A stretch of DNA of 64,000 bases from an uncultured Bacilli bacterium (GTDB lineage: Bacteria > Bacillota_I > Bacilli_A > RF39 > UBA660). The DNA is taken from positions 1 through 64,000 of the forward strand of contig CAKOSP010000001.1 in the NCBI GenBank assembly GCA_934102335.1, written 5' to 3'. A model generated the notes under the pieces. The model ran no database searches. It had not been told where the DNA came from and saw only the letters and a program-made list of their open reading frames with translations. The first letter of the stretch is position 1, and the number at the start of each line of letters is the position of its first letter. Both the position numbers and the translations under genes were made by a program. Positions 57,644 through 64,000 of the stretch are shown here, piece after piece.

Positions 57644-59209
57644 ATGAATAAAAAAAGAATAATAATTATATCGATAAGTGTAGCAGTTCTTTTATTTATT
57701 ACTCTTTCAGTGACTTATGCTTATTTTAGTGCCAATATTAGAGGGACAACCTCAACCAGTGCAGCTGTAAAAGCCAATAAATTACCTGGATTAACATTTT
57801 CAAATTGGGGAAACATAAGTTTATCTGCTGATCAAGATAATTTTGCTAGTGGAGAAGGCAGTTTAAGCTCATCCACTACTACATGGGCTAATTTAACGGC
57901 CGATAACGAAGCAGAGGCAGTGGTAGAACATTATAATTTTTATGTCTATATAAATTATAATAATTTTGAATATACAAAAGATTCTTCAACTCCTGAATTA
58001 CTTCTTTATATTCAAAATAGTATGACACATGACCCCATCACCGAAGTTGCAGGCTTAACATATAAAGAAAATGTGACTGATGCAAAAGGAAATACTTATA
58101 GTGGTTTTGATGTTACAAATAAATCAGGACTTTTCAAAATATTAACAAATAAAGAAATATCTGCAACTTCTTCAACTACAGAACCATGGGATATAAAACT
58201 TAATTTTATAAATTATAATTTTGATCAAACTAATAATTCAGGTAAAAACTTTGATGCTATAGTAATGTTACAAAAAGAAGAATATTCATCATCCGAGTCA
58301 GGTGCTTTCTTTGTTGATTATATAAAAAACATTTATAACACAACAGGCACTTCATCAGGAATATATTATCATGATGAAAATTTAACAAATGGTGCCAATG
58401 ATTATTCATATAGATACTCAGGCTCAGATCCAAATAATTATGTGTGTTTTGGTAATCCTAATAAGATGGATTATTATAATGTAATGGGTGGATGTGGAGA
58501 TTATGATAAATATCGAATTATAGGCATAATTGATGGTAAAGTGAAATTGATTAAGGCCGATTTAGCTGACAAAGGAGAATTAGGATATACTGGAGACAAA
58601 ATTGGTGCATATGCTAACTCGGACGAAACAATAACTACTGAAAATTATCCTAATTATAAAGGTTTTTATTTAAATAAACCATTCGATAAATATAAATGGG
58701 AAGCGTCAACTGTTACAGCAAGATGGAATCAAAGTGAATTAAACACCGTAAATTTAAATCAATCATTTTTGAGTGAAGTTGATGATATTGCAGTTCCAAC
58801 ACAAACCGTTATAAGCACCTGGTACTCTTATGGACGCACTACCTATCATGGTAAGCCCCAAGAAATATTACTAGCAGAAAAAAATAATACAGATATAGTA
58901 ATGCAAGCAAGAATTGGACTAATGTATGTGTCTGATTATGGATTTGCAGCTTCAGAAGGTGTGTGGGGACTTGAAGAAATGAATAATTATAAAAACGCAA
59001 CCCCTTTTAATTGGTTATATTTAGGAATAGATGAATATACTATTGATTCTCTGCCAGCACCATTTTCAGGAAAAATTATTTCTAAAGATGGAAGTATTCA
59101 ATATTCTATAAATGCAGCATATGGAGTTCGTCCTGTATTTAGCATTAATACAAAGTTTAAGTATATTAAGGGTGAAGGAAGTAAGTCATCACCGTACATT
59201 ATTAAGTAA
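57644..59209 (+). CDS. SipW-type modular surface protein
   Basis: A 521-residue secreted protein. The signal segment ends ITLSVTYAYFSANIRG; the shared SipW-type sandwich domain follows (about 28-210, LPGLTFSNWGNISLSADQDNFASGEG). A C-terminal domain of about 300 residues then begins FFVDYIKNIYN and includes GIYYHDENL, YRYSGSDPNNYVCFG, YRIIGIIDGKVKLIK, RIGLMYVSDYGFAAS and VRPVFSIN. The latter domain is shared with the partial protein at 2-901. No sorting signal is seen. The ATG at 57644 fits the paralogs; earlier in-frame codons overlap the promoter. Confidence 0.8.
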   Translation: MNKKRIIIISISVAVLLFITLSVTYAYFSANIRGTTSTSAAVKANKLPGLTFSNWGNISLSADQDNFASGEGSLSSSTTTWANLTADNEAEAVVEHYNFYVYINYNNFEYTKDSSTPELLLYIQNSMTHDPITEVAGLTYKENVTDAKGNTYSGFDVTNKSGLFKILTNKEISATSSTTEPWDIKLNFINYNFDQTNNSGKNFDAIVMLQKEEYSSSESGAFFVDYIKNIYNTTGTSSGIYYHDENLTNGANDYSYRYSGSDPNNYVCFGNPNKMDYYNVMGGCGDYDKYRIIGIIDGKVKLIKADLADKGELGYTGDKIGAYANSDETITTENYPNYKGFYLNKPFDKYKWEASTVTARWNQSELNTVNLNQSFLSEVDDIAVPTQTVISTWYSYGRTTYHGKPQEILLAEKNNTDIVMQARIGLMYVSDYGFAASEGVWGLEEMNNYKNATPFNWLYLGIDEYTIDSLPAPFSGKIISKDGSIQYSINAAYGVRPVFSINTKFKYIKGEGSKSSPYIIK

Positions 59210-59241
59210 ACTATTTATTAAAAAGAATAAATAGTTTTTTT
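59209..59241 (+). terminator. Rho-independent terminator
   Basis: AACTATTTATT (59209-59219) pairs with AATAAATAGTT (59226-59236), followed by a T-run. Confidence 0.85.
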
Positions 59242-59280
59242 ATGAAAATTAATATGATAAAATTAATGTAGTGGTGGTAT

Positions 59281-60312
59281 ATGAAGAAGTTTTTTAAGTT
59301 TTGTGGGGCAGCTTTATTAACTGTTTTTACTTTTATCTTTTTTTTAGTTTTGACATTATATGTATCGTGTTTTTTAATTACTCATGGTCCTAGTCAAACA
59401 GCTAAGGATATGTTTATTACAACCCTTTTAGAAACAGGACAAATGAAATTTTTAGCCTCATGGTTTGTAAATAATGAGGAAATAGAAAACATAGTAAATA
59501 AAAATTCTTTAACTGTTATGGAAGAAGATGTTGATGATTCTCTTATTAAAATTAACGATAACAAATCAGATGAAATTATAGTTGAACAAGTTTCTGGCAA
59601 TAATTTTACAGGAACCATGCTAATTATAAAAGATCCTAGTAAAGTTTTTGTAGGAACAACTTATCCTTGGAGTGAATATGGTAAGACTTTAGATAATATT
59701 GTCAAAGATTATGATGCCCTAGCGGGTGTTAATGGAGGATTATATGTTTCTACTGCCAATAAAGGTGGTCATCCAATAGGCATTGTTGTAAGTAATGGAG
59801 AAATTCAAAATATTAGCGGTACTGGATATGCAGGTTTACATTTAATAGGTTTAGGAAAAGATAATATTTTAAAGATAATGGATATAAGTAAAAAAACTAA
59901 TGAAGAACTTAAAAGTTTAATCGAGCAAGAACAAATTAGAGATGCAATATGCTTTCAAGATGAAACTAGTGATAGTAATAATCATTTTGTAAAACTAATT
60001 ATAAATGGTGAGGCAAGAGAATTAAATGGGCTAGGAAGTGGAGCAAATCCCAGAACTGTTATCGGTCAAAGAAAAGATGGAACTATCTTGCTTTTAGTAA
60101 CAGATGGACGAGGAGCTAATGGACACTTAGGAGCCACAGCCTCAGATTTAATTGAAATCATGCAAAAATATGAGGCCTTTAATGCTGCTAATATTGATGG
60201 AGGTTCATCAAGTGCTATGTATTATAATAACGAATATTTAAGAACCAGTGTGACTTTATACTATTCAAATTCATCTTGGAAGATTCCTACAGCATTTTTA
60301 GTGAGGAAGTAA
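59281..60312 (+). CDS. Phosphodiester glycosidase (NAGPA) family protein
   Basis: A 343-residue protein with one N-terminal membrane segment (about 9-33) and an outside-facing NAGPA-type domain (about 105-343): GTMLIIKDPSKVFVG, AGVNGGLYV, IGIVVSNGEI, NPRTVIGQRKDGTILLLVTDGRG, ATASDLIEIMQKYEAFNAANIDGGSSSAMYYNNEY. This family cleaves phosphodiester-linked sugars and is often tied to wall teichoic or exopolysaccharide handling. It is the first of three closely spaced genes. Ribosome site GGTGGT-like. Confidence 0.88.
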   Translation: MKKFFKFCGAALLTVFTFIFFLVLTLYVSCFLITHGPSQTAKDMFITTLLETGQMKFLASWFVNNEEIENIVNKNSLTVMEEDVDDSLIKINDNKSDEIIVEQVSGNNFTGTMLIIKDPSKVFVGTTYPWSEYGKTLDNIVKDYDALAGVNGGLYVSTANKGGHPIGIVVSNGEIQNISGTGYAGLHLIGLGKDNILKIMDISKKTNEELKSLIEQEQIRDAICFQDETSDSNNHFVKLIINGEARELNGLGSGANPRTVIGQRKDGTILLLVTDGRGANGHLGATASDLIEIMQKYEAFNAANIDGGSSSAMYYNNEYLRTSVTLYYSNSSWKIPTAFLVRK

Positions 60313-60313
60313 T

Positions 60314-61381
60314 ATGAAAAGAAAATTCAAAAAATTTTATAAATTCTATGTTATTATTTTATTTTTGCTGTCAGTAGTAGCAGTTTCTAATGTCTTTTTT
60401 TCTTTAAAAAAATATGAAAGCAATCAACCTGAAAAGTTTATTCAAAATAAATTAATTTCTTTAAATGAGGAGCAAATAAAACAACTATTTAAAAATAATA
60501 CAGAGTATGAAAAAGAAACAGATTTAACAGGTAATATAAAAAACTATTTTAAAGGAAAAGATTATAAAATAAAAAAACAAGATAATTTTCTTTACGAAAT
60601 TTTAGTAAATGATAAAAAAGTACTTGATATAATTTTAAATAGTAAAAAACATATAAATAAATTTGGTTTAATATCTTATGATGAATTAGAAATTAAAGAA
60701 ATTAAAACTAATGAAAATCAAGAATTATTATCTTACGTAATAATGGTTCCAAGTAATTATAATGTAAAAATAAATGATATTGATGCCACTTTGACTAGTG
60801 AAGAAGAAATTGCTGATTTTGAAGATGGCTATGAATATACAAGTATTCCCAAAATAAATAAATATGAAATTCATAATTTAACAAAAATACCAGATATTAA
60901 AATAACTTATAATAATGAACAAGTAAAATTTGAAAAAAATAATATAATAGATCTAAGTAAGAATTTTAATAAATATGATTCTTTAAAAGATGCTAATATC
61001 GATTTTGATGTTTTAAAATTTGCTGAAAATTGGAGTTTATTTTTAACTAATGACTTATCAGGTGCTATGCATGGATTAGATACAATCACAAAAGATTTAA
61101 TAAATAAAACAAAATTATATAATCATGCTTATAAATGGGCTACAAATGTTGATATAACCTTTACGTCAAAACATCAATTAAAAAATCCAGTTTTTACGAA
61201 TGAAAAAATAAGTAATATTATTGTTTACAACGACTCATCTTTTTCTTGCAATGTCTATTTAGAAAAAAACATGATAGTTGTAGGAAAAGATAAAATAGAT
61301 AAATTTAATAGTACTTTGTATTTTATTAAGTATAATAACGAATGGAAAGTAATAAACATGAAGGGAGTAACTCAAAACTAA
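60314..61381 (+). CDS. Membrane-anchored hypothetical protein
   Basis: A 355-residue protein with one N-terminal membrane segment (about 9-30), a Lys/Glu/Asn-rich outside region, a short beta segment (LLSYVIMVPSNYNVKINDIDAT) of the kind found in secreted hypothetical proteins, and a C-terminal domain (about 225-350) including FAENWSLFLTNDLSGAMHGL and YFIKYNNEWKVINMKGV. That last part recalls NTF2/SnoaL-like export domains, though I cannot assign it. It lies one base after the NAGPA gene and one base before the GT2-GH25 fusion gene, so the three proteins probably act together at the envelope. Confidence 0.75.
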   Translation: MKRKFKKFYKFYVIILFLLSVVAVSNVFFSLKKYESNQPEKFIQNKLISLNEEQIKQLFKNNTEYEKETDLTGNIKNYFKGKDYKIKKQDNFLYEILVNDKKVLDIILNSKKHINKFGLISYDELEIKEIKTNENQELLSYVIMVPSNYNVKINDIDATLTSEEEIADFEDGYEYTSIPKINKYEIHNLTKIPDIKITYNNEQVKFEKNNIIDLSKNFNKYDSLKDANIDFDVLKFAENWSLFLTNDLSGAMHGLDTITKDLINKTKLYNHAYKWATNVDITFTSKHQLKNPVFTNEKISNIIVYNDSSFSCNVYLEKNMIVVGKDKIDKFNSTLYFIKYNNEWKVINMKGVTQN

Positions 61382-61382
61382 T

Positions 61383-63578
61383 ATGAAAGATGTATTTATA
61401 ATTATTCCCACATTAATGCCAGAAGAAAAAGTTTTTATTCCCTTCATTAATAAATTAAAAAAAGATTTTGGCCATATTATTGTTGTAGATGATGGTAGTG
61501 GTTCAAAGTATGAAAATATATTTAAAATTATTCAGAAAGATAATGTCAAAGTTTTAAAGCACTATCTTAATATGGGCAAGGGAAGAGCAATCAAAACCGC
61601 CATAAACTATATACTAAATAATTATAAAAATATAGCTTCGATAGTTACTGCGGATAGTGATGGACAACATAGTATTAAAGACATAAAATCTTGTGTCAAA
61701 GAAAGTATTTCAAAAGAAGATTCCTATATTTTAGGAGTTAGAAATTTTAAATCTAAAAATGTTCCATGGAAAAGTAGATATGGAAACAACATAACTAGAA
61801 GTGTTATGAAATTATTAATTGGTTTAAATATAAGTGATACTCAAACGGGATTAAGGGCAATGAGTAAATCTGTAGCAAAAAAACTCTTAACAGTTTCCGG
61901 AGAAAGATATGAGTATGAAACTAACGCTTTGATATTTTGTAAAGAACAGGATATTAAAATTAGCGAAATATCAATTGAAACTATTTATTTAAACAATAAT
62001 ATAGGAAGTCATTTTAATCCTTTAAAAGACGGACTAAAAATATATAAATTATTTTTTAAATACATAATATCTTCTGGGTCTTCATTTTTACTGGATATTA
62101 TTTTATTTAGTCTTTTTTGTTTAATATTTAAAAGTAATTCGGATAAAGCTTTTATAGCTACTATTTTTGCAAGAATATTATCCTCAATTTATAACTTTAT
62201 GATTAATTCTAAATTAGTGTTTAAAAAAATGGATAGCAATTCTTTAACCAAATATTTTATTTTAGTTTTCTTTCAAATGTTTGTAAGTGCGACAATTGTG
62301 AATTTACTATCACATGTTTCATATCTTAATGTTGTAATAATAAAAATAATAATTGATTTAACAATATTTATTATAAACTTTATAATTCAAAGAGAGTGGA
62401 TATTTAAAACGAAAGCAATATGTTTAATAATTTTATTACTTTTAACCACTACTGGTTGTAAAGAAAGAGTTCATAAAAAAATACCTAAAGATGTTAATAT
62501 AACTTTTAAAGATCTTAAAATAGATATTTTCAAAGAAATTAGTTTACAAGATTTAATTGAAAATACCAACGTAGAAATAATAAATGAAAATATTGATACA
62601 ACAAATATTGGCAATTTTTCTAAAGAATACTATTTTAAATATAATAATAAAAAATATGTTTCAAACTTAGAATATGAAGTAAAAGATGATGTTGTACCTA
62701 AAATTTTTGGAAGTGCTTCAAAGACTATCTTAATTAATTATAAAAATGATTTATGTAGTTTAATAATGTATGGTGATAACTATGATTCAGAACCATTTTG
62801 TGAAGCTGAAGGCGATTATGATTTAGCTGTCCCTGGTAATTATGAAATTAAATATACAGTAAAAGATCAAAGTAATAATGAAAAAACTTACAACATGAAA
62901 TTAAATGTAGTTGAATCTATCGAATCAAAGCCCAATATTAAAACTGAAAGTCTAAGTTTTAATGAAGCGTATAAAAAATATAAAAATGATCAAAATGAAC
63001 TAGGCATAGATGTTTCAAAATGGCAGGGAGATATTGATTTTGATAAAGTAAAACAAGCTGGTGCAACATTTGTTATAATAAGACTAGGTGTAAAACAAAA
63101 GTCATTTACAGAACCTTTATTAGATTCATATTATTTACAAAACATTAAAAAAGCCAAAGAAGCTGGCTTAAAAGTTGGAGTATATTTATATAGTAAAGCC
63201 TTATCTAAACAAGAAGCCATAGGGGAAGCTAATTGGCTTTTAACAAACTTAAACAATGAACAACTTGATTTACCGGTAGTATTTGATTGGGAAATATTTA
63301 GTGGCTGGAATAGTTATAAATTAAGTTTTCATGAACTAAATGAAATAGCTGATGGCTTTTTAAAAACTATTGAAGCCGCTGGATATAAATCAATGTTATA
63401 TGGAAGTAAATTTTATTTAGAAAACTTTTGGGATGATGAAAAATATGATATATGGCTTGCGCATTATACTGAAAAAACAACGTATCAAAACTATCATATT
63501 TGGCAATTCAGTAACAAAGGCCTCATCGACGGTATAAAAGGTGACGTTGATTTGGATATTTTAATAAATGAAGCATAA
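61383..63578 (+). CDS. Fusion: GT2 glycosyltransferase, GtrA membrane domain, lipobox, GH25 muramidase
   Basis: A 731-residue single frame. Residues 1-215: GT2 domain like polyprenyl-phosphate hexose synthases (IIPTLMPEEKV, VVDDGSGS, MGKGRAIKTA, ADSDGQHS, DTQTGLRAM). Residues 220-340: four-helix GtrA domain ending NFIIQREWIFK, its usual end. Residues 343-359: a fifth hydrophobic segment ending LLLTTTGC, a perfect lipobox (Cys 359). Residues about 365-520: Ig-like region. Residues 538-731: GH25 lysozyme (GIDVSKWQGDIDFDKVKQAG, PVVFDWEIF, YDIWLAHYT, YHIWQFS, GDVDLDIL). Topology fits: GT2 inside, muramidase outside. No in-frame start codon lies near the junction, so it is encoded as one protein. 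Confidence 0.85.
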   Translation: MKDVFIIIPTLMPEEKVFIPFINKLKKDFGHIIVVDDGSGSKYENIFKIIQKDNVKVLKHYLNMGKGRAIKTAINYILNNYKNIASIVTADSDGQHSIKDIKSCVKESISKEDSYILGVRNFKSKNVPWKSRYGNNITRSVMKLLIGLNISDTQTGLRAMSKSVAKKLLTVSGERYEYETNALIFCKEQDIKISEISIETIYLNNNIGSHFNPLKDGLKIYKLFFKYIISSGSSFLLDIILFSLFCLIFKSNSDKAFIATIFARILSSIYNFMINSKLVFKKMDSNSLTKYFILVFFQMFVSATIVNLLSHVSYLNVVIIKIIIDLTIFIINFIIQREWIFKTKAICLIILLLLTTTGCKERVHKKIPKDVNITFKDLKIDIFKEISLQDLIENTNVEIINENIDTTNIGNFSKEYYFKYNNKKYVSNLEYEVKDDVVPKIFGSASKTILINYKNDLCSLIMYGDNYDSEPFCEAEGDYDLAVPGNYEIKYTVKDQSNNEKTYNMKLNVVESIESKPNIKTESLSFNEAYKKYKNDQNELGIDVSKWQGDIDFDKVKQAGATFVIIRLGVKQKSFTEPLLDSYYLQNIKKAKEAGLKVGVYLYSKALSKQEAIGEANWLLTNLNNEQLDLPVVFDWEIFSGWNSYKLSFHELNEIADGFLKTIEAAGYKSMLYGSKFYLENFWDDEKYDIWLAHYTEKTTYQNYHIWQFSNKGLIDGIKGDVDLDILINEA

Positions 63579-63583
63579 AAAAG

Positions 63584-63632
63584 CATCTTTTTACCGAAAC
63601 TAATGTTAGGTGAAAAGATGTTTTATTATTTT
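63584..63632 (+). terminator. Hairpin spanning the intergenic gap and next start codon
   Basis: CATCTTTTTACC (63584-63595) pairs with GGTGAAAAGATG (63609-63620; one G-U pair), loop of 13 nt, followed by TTTTATTATTTTA. It works as a terminator, but the right arm also holds the ribosome site and ATG of the next gene. Confidence 0.7.
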
Positions 63633-64000
63633 AATATTGAAAATGGTATTTTGAATGAAGAATTTAATGAAAAAACGCTTTCTTATGAAGTTATCATTGA
63701 TAAAGATGTTACAAAATTAGATTTTAATTTTAAAATGTATGAGGGTTACACAATTAATATCGTAGGTAATGAAAATTTAAATGAAGGGGATAATTATATA
63801 TTTTTAGAAATAACCCATGATAATAAAACCACAACTTACACATTTAAAGCCACCAAAGAAAAATCAGAAACAGTTTTTTCTTATAATGAACCAGTAATGT
63901 TAGAAATACCCAAAAAAGAAAAGAATATAAATTATATTCCTATCGTTTTTATACCTTGTTTAATTATCGTTTTAATACTTTTTAAAATTATTTTCAAAAA
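63618..64000 (+). CDS. Cadherin-like beta-sandwich surface protein (3' end outside window)
   Basis: The open frame starts at ATG 63618 (AGGTG five bases upstream) and runs off the window; about 127 residues are visible. The first 85 residues match the cadherin-like beta-sandwich pattern: ENGILNEEFNEKTLSYEVIIDKDV, YTINIVGNENLNEGDN, TTYTFKATKE. A hydrophobic segment follows (about 108-127, IPIVFIPCLIIVLILF). No N-terminal signal peptide is seen, so the protein may rely on the later membrane segment for insertion, or the true start may differ. Start and ribosome site lie in a hairpin. Confidence 0.6.
   Translation, partial: MFYYFNIENGILNEEFNEKTLSYEVIIDKDVTKLDFNFKMYEGYTINIVGNENLNEGDNYIFLEITHDNKTTTYTFKATKEKSETVFSYNEPVMLEIPKKEKNINYIPIVFIPCLIIVLILFKIIFK

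Noticed and set aside
1..64000. Mycoplasma-type code (TGA as Trp), suggested by the AT-rich Mollicutes-like content
   Set aside because: Many genes end in TGA inside ATGA overlaps (e.g. 3868-3871, 13164-13167, 53600-53603), and tryptophan is encoded by TGG throughout.

Overview
This window is AT-rich DNA (below about 30% GC by eye) with short intergenic gaps and nearly all genes on the plus strand. It reads as the chromosome of a low-GC Bacillota, probably a host-associated lineage near the Bacilli/RF39-type 'Mollicutes-like' gut bacteria; the lineage is an inference. TGA is a genuine stop (several genes end in TGA inside ATGA start/stop overlaps), so the mycoplasma code does not apply. I see no rRNA, tRNA, CRISPR array, insertion sequence or prophage.

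Layout. 1-5061: end of a modular surface protein, tex, a Fic-like gene overlapping an rlmCD/trmA-type RNA methyltransferase. 5062-9457: an accessory stretch with a leader containing an internal terminator, a tightly overlapping four-gene cassette (DUF2797, HIT, possible ATP-grasp-like, TIM-barrel), then a second HIT protein and a MazG-like pyrophosphohydrolase. 9458-16744: small membrane proteins, a broken DUF7662 fragment, an XRE regulator, and an envelope-related group (DUF362, LiaF-like, DUF4097, ABC exporter, papain-like protein). 16812-28638: housekeeping genes (deoD, a phosphohexomutase on the minus strand, mtaB, recD2, a Xer recombinase, one SipW-type surface protein, ppdK). 28704-37598: a JAMM protein plus P-loop kinase pair, then a surface block with a membrane-anchored serpin, two SipW-type modular proteins, a class B sortase and its probable wall-anchored substrate.

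37752-41434 holds three consecutive sigma-70-family genes of sigma-E/K type, all carrying copies of an extra C-terminal module. They are followed by nusB, xseA, xseB, proS, a SpoIVB-type peptidase, an XRE regulator, an AMP-ligase and a phosphorelay pair (hybrid kinase plus Hpt-receiver). 50757-57570 is the conserved fmt-(pgsA)-rlmN-prpC-prkC-rsgA-rpe block. 57644-64000 returns to surface functions: another SipW-type protein, a phosphodiester glycosidase-family protein, an unknown membrane-anchored protein, a very unusual GT2-GtrA-lipobox-GH25 fusion and a partial cadherin-like surface protein.

The strongest candidates for something undescribed are the triple sigma array with its repeated module, the GT2/GtrA/GH25 fusion with an internal lipobox, and the DUF2797-HIT-(ATP-grasp?)-TIM-barrel cassette behind a possible attenuator. 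Promoters in the window mostly follow an extended -10 pattern (TG-N-TATAAT), often directly after the T-run of the preceding terminator.
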